Origin: Novosphingobium indicum
Lineage (GTDB): Bacteria; Pseudomonadota; Alphaproteobacteria; Sphingomonadales; Sphingomonadaceae
Direction: 5' to 3'
Assembly (NCBI RefSeq): GCF_014645195.1
Contig: NZ_BMLK01000002.1
Coordinates: 62,001-126,000, forward strand
Length of the DNA stretch: 64,000 nt
Below are positions 43,390 through 51,854 of the stretch, one piece after another. Within the stretch, counting starts at the first letter, position 1. Every line of letters begins with the position of its first letter. The notes beneath the pieces were generated by a model. The model ran no database searches. It saw nothing but the letters and a program-made list of their open reading frames with translations, and was not told the DNA's origin. A program made the translations under genes and the position numbers.

Positions 43390-46230
43390 TCAGAAGCTCA
43401 CGTTCGTCGTAACCATGAAGCTGCGACCAAGAACGTCGTAGGTCGTCGGGTAGGTGTTACCCGAGTTATACGTGGTCGAGCCGATGTACGAGCTCACGTT
43501 CGGCGGCTTCTTGTCGAGCAGGTTGAAGACCGAGAGCGTGACGCCGATGTTCTCGGTCGGCTGCACGCGGTAGGTCAGGTCGAAGTAGCTGTACGACGGG
43601 ATCGTCATGTACTCGTCCAGGATCGACCGGTCGTCGTCGGGAAGAGCAAGCTCGGCAGCACGGTCTTCGTACTGAACACCGTCCATCCAACGCCACAGCA
43701 GCGACAGTTCGCCAGCATCGCCGAAGCCGACGGTACCGCGGACGTTGAAGCTCCATTCGGGAACGATCGGGTCGCAGTTCGTACCGTACTGACCGACGCA
43801 CTCACGCATGTCGGACGTCGGCGAGGCCTGGAACTTGTACTCGTCCGTCCAGTTGCCGTTGAACGAGAAGCCCACGTGACCGAAGCTGGTCGGCTGGCGG
43901 TAGTTCAGGCGAACATCGACACCCGAGGAGATCAGCGTGCCCTGATTGGTGCGCTGCAGGATCAGGCCCGGGGTGTCACCGCCGCCGTTGAGCGAACCGT
44001 TGAGCGGGTTACGACCAACGAGAGCGCATGCGTCTGCATTGCCATCGTCGTAGCACGGATCGAGGATGTCACCCGGAGTCGGGACCGTGATCGCGTCGGT
44101 GACCTTGATGTTGTAGTAGTCAGCCGTGAACGACAGGCCCGGCACCTGCGGCGGGGTGAGGATCACGCCGATGGTGTACGAGTTGGCCTTCTCCGGACCG
44201 AGGTCCAGGTTGCCGCCGCTGGTGGCGTTGACCTGACCAGCCGAAGGCTGCGGGATCGAGCCGATCGAGTTTGCCGGAGCGCCCTGAGCGATACAGATCG
44301 CGGTCAAGGCAGCATTGCCAACCGGGTTCGAGCCGGCGCAGGGATCGGTCGCAAGGTTGGACAGACCCGTTGTGACGGGATTGTACAGCTCGAAGATGTT
44401 CGGCGCGCGAACGGCACGCTGGTAGATACCGCGAACGGCATAACCCTGCGCGACTTCCCAGGTACCACCAGCCTTCCACGTCCAGGTGCTGCCTGCGGTC
44501 GAGTACTTCGAGTACCGCACACCTGCTTCGAGCGAGAGGTTGTAAATGCCCGGAGCGTCTTCGACCACGGGAACGAGCAGCTCGCCGTAGGCTTCGTACA
44601 CGTCGTAGCCGCCAGTGAAGCTCGGCGCCGGAGCACCAGTGCCAAGGACTTCGTCCTGCGTGGCGCTGGCCGCGTCGGACTGCTGCGAGGCGGTGTACTT
44701 GCGGTATTCACCACCGACGGCGAAGCCGATCGGGGTGTCTGCCCACAGGAAGCCGCTTTCGGTCAGGTCGCCCGAGAAGGTCGCGTTGACGACCGACAGC
44801 GAGGTCTTGACGGTCGACAGGGCCGGAGCGCTGAAGAACGCGACCGAGCGCGGATCGATCGACTGACCATCACCGAACAGGTTGATCGGATAGCAGTTGT
44901 TCGACGAGTCGACGCAAGTGTCGGCATCGGTGGTGCGCAGCGCCTGCTGGACGCGCGACTTCAGACCCCAGTTGATGTTGGTCTCGGCCTTGTCCGACTC
45001 GCCGTAGCTGCCGAACACGTCGAAACTGATCAGGTCGGTGACCTGGCCGCGAACACCGGTCCAGATCTGGAACATGTTCGTGGTGTAGTCGGTCTGACGG
45101 TTGCCCTGCTCGACCAGACGACGGTTGATGATCGTCGGGACTTCCGTGCCGTTCGCAATGGCGCCGGCGCAGTCGGCAATCTCGTTGTCAGCGCAGAGCT
45201 GAGCCTGGATCTGGGGCGTCAGATATGCGTTGTTCAGCGGCATCTGGTAGGTGTCACCGAACAGGCCGGACGGTGCAAGCTGGAGGCTCACGGTCGTCTT
45301 GTTGAACATGGCCTTGGAGTAGACTTCGATGCCGTCAGCAACTTCGTAGTGTGCCGATGCAAACGCATTGAAACGCTCGAGCGGGGTCTGGAAGTAGTTG
45401 AAGGGAGCGAAGTTGAAGCTGTTGTACTGATCGACCAGGGCTCCGGTTTCCGGATCGTACTGATCGCCGTTCAGGCGGGTCGGAACGGTAGTGCCCGAAC
45501 CGATCGACTGACCGCCGACGAACAGGGTATCTCTGGAGATCGCACGATCGCCCTGGAGAACCGGATCGATGGACTGGTAACCGACCGACAGCACCGCGTT
45601 GCCGCGGCCATCGTCGAAGTTGCCGCCGACGGTGACGTCGGTGCGGAAGCGCTGGCCGTCGCCACGTTCGGTCGTGCCGAACGAGCTGGTGACGTCGACG
45701 CCCGAGAAGTCCTTCTTGGTGACGAAGTTGACAACACCGGTAACGGCGTCTGCACCGTACACCGAAGAAGCACCGCCAGTAACGATCTCGACGCGCTCGA
45801 CGAGAGCGACGGGGATGTTGTTAAGGTCGGTGACGCCGTCGAGGTCGGCGGGAACGATGCGCTGGCCGTCGAGGAGCACCAGGTTGCGGTTGTCGCCGAG
45901 ACCGCGAAGGTTGAACGTCGCGGTACCGCCGCTGCCGTTGTTGACGCTGGCGTTGATGCCCGGAGCGACACCCGGAAGTTCGCCGATGAGTTCTTCGGCG
46001 TTGGTGGCCTGGCGCAGGTTGATTTCTTCTTCACCCACGACGCCGATCGGGCTGGACGTCACGAGGTTGGGGTTAACGATGCGAGTGCCGGTAACGACAA
46101 TCGCGTCGCCGCCTTCCGATGCGGCCGCGTCAGCAGCTGCTTCCTGTGCGTAGGCACCGGTGGTGCCGATCGCGAAAGCAGCAACGCAAGTAGCGCCCCG
46201 CAATGCGGCCTTTTTGAGAAGTGTGTTCAC
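43390..46230 (-). CDS. TonB-dependent outer-membrane receptor
   Basis: 946 residues. N-terminal signal (AALRGATCVAAFAIGTTGAYAQ), then EGGDAIVVTGTRIVNPN, the plug domain (NAEELIGELPGVAPGIN, NLRGLGDNRNLVLLDGQRI, VERVEIVTGGASSVYGADAV) and a 22-strand barrel ending GRSFMVTTNVSF. It imports a bulky substrate using TonB energy; sphingomonads have many such receptors and the ligand cannot be read. The GTG at 46230 is chosen as start: it begins the signal sequence and has an aaggga site 8 bases upstream. No ferric-type regulator or partner transporter is adjacent. Confidence 0.93.
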   Translation of the reverse strand: MNTLLKKAALRGATCVAAFAIGTTGAYAQEAAADAAASEGGDAIVVTGTRIVNPNLVTSSPIGVVGEEEINLRQATNAEELIGELPGVAPGINASVNNGSGGTATFNLRGLGDNRNLVLLDGQRIVPADLDGVTDLNNIPVALVERVEIVTGGASSVYGADAVTGVVNFVTKKDFSGVDVTSSFGTTERGDGQRFRTDVTVGGNFDDGRGNAVLSVGYQSIDPVLQGDRAISRDTLFVGGQSIGSGTTVPTRLNGDQYDPETGALVDQYNSFNFAPFNYFQTPLERFNAFASAHYEVADGIEVYSKAMFNKTTVSLQLAPSGLFGDTYQMPLNNAYLTPQIQAQLCADNEIADCAGAIANGTEVPTIINRRLVEQGNRQTDYTTNMFQIWTGVRGQVTDLISFDVFGSYGESDKAETNINWGLKSRVQQALRTTDADTCVDSSNNCYPINLFGDGQSIDPRSVAFFSAPALSTVKTSLSVVNATFSGDLTESGFLWADTPIGFAVGGEYRKYTASQQSDAASATQDEVLGTGAPAPSFTGGYDVYEAYGELLVPVVEDAPGIYNLSLEAGVRYSKYSTAGSTWTWKAGGTWEVAQGYAVRGIYQRAVRAPNIFELYNPVTTGLSNLATDPCAGSNPVGNAALTAICIAQGAPANSIGSIPQPSAGQVNATSGGNLDLGPEKANSYTIGVILTPPQVPGLSFTADYYNIKVTDAITVPTPGDILDPCYDDGNADACALVGRNPLNGSLNGGGDTPGLILQRTNQGTLISSGVDVRLNYRQPTSFGHVGFSFNGNWTDEYKFQASPTSDMRECVGQYGTNCDPIVPEWSFNVRGTVGFGDAGELSLLWRWMDGVQYEDRAAELALPDDDRSILDEYMTIPSYSYFDLTYRVQPTENIGVTLSVFNLLDKKPPNVSSYIGSTTYNSGNTYPTTYDVLGRSFMVTTNVSF

Positions 46231-46704
46231 GTTGGTGTCCCTTGTTGCTTTCGTTCGCCCACCAAGTGAGTGACCATTCCTGATGAGCGACCCGGATGCC
46301 AGCAGCGGTGCGCCTGTCGGTGCTTTGCTGCCATGGGGCGATCTTGTTGCGCTACGGAAAGCCGCTTTCAATCCAATTTGCCGCATTGCGCAAAATGACT
46401 TTCGGGTTGTGTTTTAATTGCAACAGTGTGTCGGGGCGGTAATGCCATTGCCTGCGTCGTCCCGCAGAATCCCAGCGTTTTCAGGCGCAATGGAGATGTG
46501 GCAGATGAGCATTAACCCGGCTGAAAATTGCGCTTCGCATCGCTGCAGTGAAATCCTGTTGCGTGGCGGCGGCAAGCGCGGCCTGCTGCATTGACCGTTG
46601 CGGTCCGGGCTCTTAACCGTGCGCTTAAATTTATCGGTCGGCACCGTCCGGCGCCGTTGCTTGCGTGAAAGCCTGCGCAAGCGTTCAGGAAAGGAAAAAC
46701 GAAC
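46231..46704. other. Long divergent intergenic region between the TonB receptor and SDR genes
   Basis: 474 bases with no gene supported on either strand. It is locally A+T-richer (e.g. ttcgggttgtgttttaattgcaac at 46401-46424, and cttaaatttatcgg at 46624-46637) and must hold both promoters. An aggaaaggaaa ribosome site lies just before the SDR start. I see no repeat or RNA gene. Confidence 0.6.
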
Positions 46705-47490
46705 ATGAAGCTTGATAGCTCCGTTGCCGCCGTCGTGACCGGCGCTGCCTCCGGACTTGGCGCCGCGACTGCCCGCGCGCTCGCGGCGCAGGGCGTGAAG
46801 GTTGCGATCTTCGACCTCAATGCCGAGGCGGGCGAGGCGATGGCCAAGGAAATCGGCGGTGTCTTCTGCGAGGTCAACGTGACCGACGATGCCAGCGTCG
46901 ATGCCGGCTTCGCCAAGGCGCGCGCGGCGCACGGGCAGGAGCGCGTGCTCGTCAACTGTGCCGGTATCGCTCCGGCCTCGAAGACCGTCGGCAGGAATCG
47001 CGAGACCGGCGAGCCCAAGGCGCATGACATGGGCCTGTTCGAGAAAGCCATTGCCATCAACCTCGTCGGCACCTTCCGCTGCATCAGCAAGTCGGCCGCA
47101 GGCATGGCAGCGCTCGATCCGGTGGACGAAGCCGGCTCGCGCGGCGCGATCGTCAACACCGCTTCGGTCGCGGCGCAGGATGGCCAGATCGGTCAGGCCG
47201 CCTATGCCGCCTCGAAGGGCGGCGTGCTGGCGATGACGCTGCCGGTTGCGCGCGATCTCATGGCCAACGGCATTCGCGTGAACACGATCCTGCCGGGCAT
47301 CTTCGAAACGCCGATGATGGCGGGCATGCCGCAGCAGGTGCAGGACGCGTTGGCCGAGATGGTTCCGTTCCCCAAGCGCCTGGGCAAGCCCGAGGAATAT
47401 GCCAAGCTCGCTCTCTTCATGGTCGAGCATGACTACATCAACGGCGAGTCGGTCCGCCTCGACGGTGCGATCCGCATGGGGCCGAAGTAA
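46705..47490 (+). CDS. SDR-family dehydrogenase (3-hydroxyacyl-CoA dehydrogenase type 2-like)
   Basis: 261 residues. Rossmann glycine motif TGAASGLG (residues ~12-19), NCAG, the catalytic Ser in VNTASVAAQDGQ and YAASK, then NTILPGIFETPMM. The overall pattern, including the loop GRNRETGEPKAHDMGLFEKAI, is that of HSD17B10-like 3-hydroxyacyl-CoA dehydrogenases that act in fatty-acid or branched-chain degradation with NAD. A TetR-type regulator gene follows by 8 bp, perhaps controlling it. Confidence 0.9.
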   Translation: MKLDSSVAAVVTGAASGLGAATARALAAQGVKVAIFDLNAEAGEAMAKEIGGVFCEVNVTDDASVDAGFAKARAAHGQERVLVNCAGIAPASKTVGRNRETGEPKAHDMGLFEKAIAINLVGTFRCISKSAAGMAALDPVDEAGSRGAIVNTASVAAQDGQIGQAAYAASKGGVLAMTLPVARDLMANGIRVNTILPGIFETPMMAGMPQQVQDALAEMVPFPKRLGKPEEYAKLALFMVEHDYINGESVRLDGAIRMGPK

Positions 47491-47498
47491 GAGCGGCC

Positions 47499-48152
47499 AT
47501 GGCGGGTCGCAACACGACGCAGGCGGGGGGCACGGCTGGACTGGCCGCCCCTCCCGGTGCGCGTGAACTGTTGCTGGATACGGCCAGCGCGATCATGCGC
47601 GAAGGCGACGTGATCGACATTTCGCTGTCGGAGCTGTCGCTGCGCTCCGGCCTCAATTCGGCGCTGGTGAAGTACTATTTCGGCAACAAGGCGGGTCTGC
47701 TCAAGGCCTTGCTCGAGCGCGACTGGCAGGCCATCGTTACCAGCGTCGATGCCTTGGTGGCCAAGGACGAGTGGAACCCGGAAGACAAGCTGCGCCGCCA
47801 CTTGTGGAAGGTCGTCGATACCTTTTACGCGGTGCCCTATCTCAACCGCCTGACGATGCGCGTGATCCGCGAGAGCGACGATGCCGAGGCGCGCCGCATC
47901 GCCGAATGCTACCTCTCACCGATCTACCGTGCCTACGAGCAGCTCATCGGCGAAGGCGTGAAGGCGGGCGTGTTCCGTGAAATCGATCCGCAACTTTTCT
48001 ACTTCACGGTGACCGGCGCGGTGGACCGGTTCTTCTCCACGCGTCTCGTGCTCAAGCACTGCTTCGATCAGGACACGTTGACCGAGGAACTGCGCGACCG
48101 CTACCGCGAACACACCATAGACATCATCATGGCAGGTATCCTTGCGCGCTGA
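47499..48152 (+). CDS. TetR/AcrR family transcriptional regulator
   Basis: 217 residues. The N-terminal helix-turn-helix covers about residues 25-70: ISLSELSLRSGLNSALVKYYFGNKAGLLKAL. The C-terminal half is a helical ligand-binding and dimer domain (RLTMRVIRESDDAEARRIAECYL). It probably represses the operon, including the SDR upstream; by homology to other SDR-linked TetR proteins the ligand may be an acyl-CoA (inference). Its 3' end overlaps the MTAP gene by 11 bases. Confidence 0.9.
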   Translation: MAGRNTTQAGGTAGLAAPPGARELLLDTASAIMREGDVIDISLSELSLRSGLNSALVKYYFGNKAGLLKALLERDWQAIVTSVDALVAKDEWNPEDKLRRHLWKVVDTFYAVPYLNRLTMRVIRESDDAEARRIAECYLSPIYRAYEQLIGEGVKAGVFREIDPQLFYFTVTGAVDRFFSTRLVLKHCFDQDTLTEELRDRYREHTIDIIMAGILAR

Positions 48153-49032
48153 GAAAAGCAGCTACTGGCACATCGGGGTGATCGGCGGCTCCGGGCTGGC
48201 CGCGGGCATCGATCTGGAAGACGCACAGGAGATTGCCGTCTCCAGCCCCTTCGGCGAGCCCTCTGGCCCGGTGATTACCGGCCGGCTCAACGGCGTGCGT
48301 TTCACCTTTCTGGCGCGCCACGGGGCAGGGCATCGCATTCCGCCCTCGCAGGTGAACTACCGCGCCAATATCGACGTGCTCAAGCGCTGCGGCGTCACCG
48401 ATCTGGTGTCGCTCTCGGCGGTGGGATCGCTGCGTGAGGAGCTGGTGCCCGGCCAGTTCGTGACCGTGGACCAGTTCATCGACCGTACCCATTCGCGCGA
48501 GAACAGCTTCTTTGGACCGGGCCTTGTCGCCCATGTCAGCCTTGCCGATCCGGTCTGCCCGCGGCTCTCCGCCGCGCTTGCCGCCTCGGCCCGACAGGCT
48601 GGCGGCACCGTGCATCGCGGGGGCTGCTACGTGGCCATTGAAGGTCCGCAGTTCTCCACTCGCGCCGAAAGCCGCATGTATCAGGCGTGGGGTGCGGACG
48701 TGATCGGCATGACGGCGATGCCCGAAGTGCGCCTCGCGCGCGAGGCCGAACTGCCATACGCACTGCTGGCGATGGTCACCGACTACGACTGCTGGCGCGA
48801 GGAAGAGGCCGGGGTGGAAGTGACCGATGTCCTCGCCGTCCTCCATGCCAATGCCCGCACCGCGCGCGACACCATGGGCGCGATGGCGCTGCAACTGCAG
48901 GGGCTGCGCGAACCCAGCCCGATCGACATGGCGCTGGAGCATGCCTTCATCACGGCGCCGGATGCGCGCGATCCGGATATTATCGCGCGGCTCGATGCCG
49001 TCGCCTGCCGCATCTTCGGCGAGAAGGACTAG
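48142..49032 (+). CDS. mtnP: S-methyl-5'-thioadenosine phosphorylase
   Basis: 296 residues. It phosphorolyses methylthioadenosine in the methionine-salvage route. Phosphorylase blocks: IGVIGGSGLA, LARHGAGHRIPPSQVNYRANI, LSAVGSLREELVPG, IEGPQFSTRAESRMY, MTAMPEVRLAREAEL and VTDYDCWREEE. The start is a TTG at 48142, inside the TetR 3' end and preceded by ggcagg; the first downstream in-frame GTG would cut into the glycine-rich strand, so TTG is the best choice. No other methionine-salvage gene is near. Confidence 0.9.
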   Translation: MRAEKSSYWHIGVIGGSGLAAGIDLEDAQEIAVSSPFGEPSGPVITGRLNGVRFTFLARHGAGHRIPPSQVNYRANIDVLKRCGVTDLVSLSAVGSLREELVPGQFVTVDQFIDRTHSRENSFFGPGLVAHVSLADPVCPRLSAALAASARQAGGTVHRGGCYVAIEGPQFSTRAESRMYQAWGADVIGMTAMPEVRLAREAELPYALLAMVTDYDCWREEEAGVEVTDVLAVLHANARTARDTMGAMALQLQGLREPSPIDMALEHAFITAPDARDPDIIARLDAVACRIFGEKD

Positions 49033-49051
49033 GCGGCTTCGCTTCAACAGA

Positions 49052-49090
49052 AAAACCCCTCCCGCGGCCGGGGCCGGGGCCGGGGAGGGG
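49052..49090 (-). terminator. Terminator of the Gly/Met-rich protein gene
   Basis: On the minus strand, cccctccc (49090-49083 complement) pairs with gggagggg (49063-49056 complement), with further GC pairing inside, followed by ttttt. Confidence 0.75.
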
Positions 49091-49113
49091 CAGGGGTGCT
49101 ACCAGACCAGCGG

Positions 49114-49479
49114 TCAACTGCCGGGGTTAGCTGCTGCGCTGGCGCCCATGTCCTGAGTCCGGTTCTGTGCCTTGCTCATAGTGCGGGAGCGGGTCTGGTC
49201 GCCCGATTGCGTCTGGTTCTGGATGCGCTTGCGTTCCTGGCGCATTTCACGGGCCTGATTGCGGCTGCGGTCCCAGGCACGGATGCGGTCCATCGAGCCC
49301 GTGTCCGAAGACGACCCCATCATCGTGCCGCCGCCCATGGATCCACCCATGGCGCCCATACCGCCACCCATACCGCCACCCATACCGCCGCCGGGGCCGG
49401 CAAGGGCAGGGCTCGCGACCAGCGAGAGGGCAAGGGTTGCGCCGGCGAGAATGCGGACTTTTGCTGCTTTCGAAATCAT
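49114..49479 (-). CDS. Small exported Gly/Met-rich protein
   Basis: 121 residues. Signal peptide (VRILAGATLALSLVASPALA), then GGGMGGGMGGGMGAMGGSMG and GGTMMG, then a hydrophilic Arg/Gln/Asn-rich region (RIRAWDRSRNQAREMRQERK). The repeated MGGG units are reminiscent of metal-binding or self-assembling periplasmic proteins, but no family or function is known to me. The ATG at 49479 has a ggagg site. It is transcribed alone with its own terminator. Confidence 0.75.
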   Translation of the reverse strand: MISKAAKVRILAGATLALSLVASPALAGPGGGMGGGMGGGMGAMGGSMGGGTMMGSSSDTGSMDRIRAWDRSRNQAREMRQERKRIQNQTQSGDQTRSRTMSKAQNRTQDMGASAAANPGS

Positions 49480-49685
49480 AATTTCAAGCTCCTCCGTCGT
49501 TGCCCCCGACAGTGTCACCCTGCGAAGTCAGATTGGCTCGCAGAGCTGACGGCAACCTGACAACTGTATTCAAGTGAACATAACTGAAGCTCGGTTCGTC
49601 GCGGCCAAGCGTGTTTGGGAACTGCCTGTCGCGGCGCCCGTTTTCTAGCCAGCAGATCACAAGCGCTGAACAGCAAGGATGGGGC

Positions 49686-50381
49686 GTGAGCGAACAACCC
49701 GAGCAGATACCCGAGACTATTCGACAATTCGAAGAGTTCATCCGCAAGGATGACTTTCCCTGTGTCGGGGCTAAGAGCGCGCTGGGCCGCGGAACGCTGC
49801 AAGTGCACGCATGCCGTTCGATTACCAGCGGCTGGGACGATGTGCGGATCCACCGCCAGTTGCTCGACTGGGCCTTTGCCTACCGCAAGGACCCCGGCCT
49901 CTTCCGGTCCATCGCCTTCGTTTTCGACGGGCCCGATGATCTGGATGAAAAGGCCTTCGAGGCGGCGATGTGGGAGCGCATTCAGTCTCTGGCCGACAAG
50001 GACGCCTGGCTCGAGCAGAAATACGATCCCGGCGTCAGTTCCGATCCCGAAGATCCACATTTCTCGCTGAGCTTCGGCGGGGAGGCTTTCTTCGTGGTGG
50101 GGATGCATCCCCACGCCAGCAGACCCGCGCGGCGGTTTCACAAGCCGGTGCTGGTGTTCAATCTGCACGACCAGTTCGAGCAGCTGCGCGAACAGAAGAA
50201 ATATGAATCGATCCGTTCCACCATTCTAAAGCGGGACGAGGCGCTGGCGGGATCGATCAATCCCATGCTGGCCCGCCATGGCGAATCCAGCGAGGCGCTG
50301 CAGTACTCCGGCCGCATGGTGGAGGAAGACGACTGGCAATGCCCGTTCCGGGACAAGAGGACCGACAATGACAAGGAATGA
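49686..50381 (+). CDS. YqcI/YcgG family protein
   Basis: 231 residues. The family blocks FPCVGAKSALGRGTLQVH, FSLSFGGEAFFVVGMHPHASRPARRF and PVLVFNLHDQFEQLREQKKYE are all present. YqcI/YcgG proteins occur in bacilli and proteobacteria; a heme- or guanidine-linked role has been suggested for relatives, but I cannot assign one here. The start is the GTG at 49686 after aaggatgggg. First of three overlapping genes: the next ATG lies 11 bases inside its 3' end. Confidence 0.85.
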   Translation: MSEQPEQIPETIRQFEEFIRKDDFPCVGAKSALGRGTLQVHACRSITSGWDDVRIHRQLLDWAFAYRKDPGLFRSIAFVFDGPDDLDEKAFEAAMWERIQSLADKDAWLEQKYDPGVSSDPEDPHFSLSFGGEAFFVVGMHPHASRPARRFHKPVLVFNLHDQFEQLREQKKYESIRSTILKRDEALAGSINPMLARHGESSEALQYSGRMVEEDDWQCPFRDKRTDNDKE

Positions 50382-51000
50382 CATGCAGACGTGCGATACG
50401 CAGACGACGCGGATCGCGCCGCGAACGGGAGTGGCTTTTACTCTGCCGAAAGGGGCGGCGCTGACCGTCATCGATCCGGAAGGCACGCAGGTTTCCGATC
50501 TGCTCGCTTTCGCCGCCGACGATGTGCGCGAGGTCATCTCCAATGGGCGCACGTTCGATTACGAGGAGACGATCGCGCTGACCACCGGCAACCGTCTGTG
50601 GTCGAACCGTTCGCGGGTCCTGCTGACCATTGAGGAGGACACGGTGGGGCGGCACGATTTTCTGCTGACACCGTGCAGCAAGGACACCTTTCGCCATTTC
50701 TATCCCGACAAGCCGGTTCACCGCGGCTGCTTCGGCAATCTCGCCGAGGCGCTGGCGTCCTGGGGGATCACCGAGGATCAGATCCCTGTCGCCTTCAATT
50801 GCTTCATGAATGTGCCCGTCCATGGCGACGGCTCGATCGAGGTGTTGCCGCCGCCTAGCCGGCCCGGGGACCGCATCGTGCTGCGCGCGCAAGAGGATCT
50901 GGTGATCGGCCTGACCGCGTGCTCGGCCTATGCCAGCAACGGAGGTGCCTTCAAGCCGATTGACTACCGCATCGATCAGGGCGGCGAGGTGCCGTCATGA
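50368..51000 (+). CDS. DUF1989 (urea carboxylase-associated) family protein
   Basis: 210 residues. Recognised by ALTVIDPEGTQVSDLLAF, TTGNRLWSNRSRVLLTI, HDFLLTPCSKDTFRHFY and the C-terminal FMNVPVHGDGSIEVLPPPS with VIGLTACSAYASNGGAFKPIDY. Family members accompany urea or guanidine carboxylase operons; no carboxylase gene is here. Start ATG at 50368 with agagga upstream; an in-frame ATG at 50383 also has aagga. Overlaps the YqcI-like gene (14 bases) and the DUF421 gene (ATGA). Confidence 0.86.
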   Translation: MTRNDMQTCDTQTTRIAPRTGVAFTLPKGAALTVIDPEGTQVSDLLAFAADDVREVISNGRTFDYEETIALTTGNRLWSNRSRVLLTIEEDTVGRHDFLLTPCSKDTFRHFYPDKPVHRGCFGNLAEALASWGITEDQIPVAFNCFMNVPVHGDGSIEVLPPPSRPGDRIVLRAQEDLVIGLTACSAYASNGGAFKPIDYRIDQGGEVPS

Positions 51001-51560
51001 CGCTTCAGGATCTGCTTTCCTACATCGTCCCGCAGAATATCGGTCCGCTGGTCAAGGTAGTGGTCGCTGCACCGCTCGTCTATCTGCTCGTCATCCTGTT
51101 CGTCCGCATTGCCGGCAAGCGCTCGACATCGCAGATGAACAATTTCGACTGGATCGTGACGGTCGCGCTCGGCTCGATGACCGGGTCGACCATCATTCTC
51201 GAAGACGTCTCGGTAGCGCGCGGTGTGCTGGCGATCGGCATGCTGCTGGGGCTGCAGATGATTCTCACCATCTGGGTCAGGCGCTCGCGGCTGGTGGCCG
51301 ACGCGGTCGAGGCGAGCCCGACCATCCTTTACAGCAGCGCCGGTTATCACGACGACCAGATGCGCAAAGAACGCGTGTCCCGTAGCGAAGTGCTGGCCGC
51401 GGTGCGTGACCAAGGCCTCTCCGAAATGTCGCAGGTCGCCTACGTCATCCTCGAAAACGACGCATCCTTCAGCGTGCTCGAAAAGCCTGTGTCGACCGAT
51501 GGCGATGCCCTGGCCTCGCTGGAAAGCCGCAAGGGCCCCGCTGCTGTGTCGACACGCTAA
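50997..51560 (+). CDS. DUF421 (YetF-like) membrane protein
   Basis: 187 residues. Two or three N-terminal helices (VVVAAPLVYLLVILFVRI, TVALGSMTGS.., LAIGMLLGLQMILTIWV) then the cytosolic DUF421 domain with RKERVSRSEVLAAVRDQGLSE and VAYVILENDASFSVLEK. RIAGKRSTSQMNNFDWIV is the family hallmark. Function unknown. ATGA overlap with the DUF1989 gene makes it the last gene of the three-gene operon. Confidence 0.9.
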   Translation: MTLQDLLSYIVPQNIGPLVKVVVAAPLVYLLVILFVRIAGKRSTSQMNNFDWIVTVALGSMTGSTIILEDVSVARGVLAIGMLLGLQMILTIWVRRSRLVADAVEASPTILYSSAGYHDDQMRKERVSRSEVLAAVRDQGLSEMSQVAYVILENDASFSVLEKPVSTDGDALASLESRKGPAAVSTR

Positions 51561-51799
51561 ACGAACAGAAGGCAGCGCGTGACGCATGCAACGCCGCGCT
51601 TGAAATTCCTGATTTTCCTACTCGCCGGGTTGTCGCCACACTGCGAGCGGCATCTGTCTGGCCGGGCTCTTTGAAACGGTGAAAGCGGGACGTTCGCGGC
51701 GATTGCGGGTGTGAAGTTACGCGGCCTGCAAGCGGCTGCGATTGCATGGGTTTTTGAAAAGTTGCCAGTGTTGGAGTGGGCGAAGTTAGAAATTTGCTC

Positions 51800-51835
51800 G
51801 GCCGGGCCTCTCTCGCTGGGAGAGGTGGCCCGGCC
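51800..51835 (-). terminator. Hairpin terminator of the tad/cpa cluster
   Basis: ggccgggcc and tctc (51800-51812) pair with gaga and ggcccggcc (51820-51835); an A+T stretch lies beyond on the minus strand. The other bases of the 51561-51854 gap show nothing. Confidence 0.65.
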
Positions 51836-51854
51836 GGGGATTCAGGAACCGGTC

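Noticed and set aside
43876..46269. A 797-codon open frame on the plus strand across the TonB-dependent receptor gene
   Set aside because: Antisense shadow of the receptor gene, Arg/Val-rich and without any family motif.
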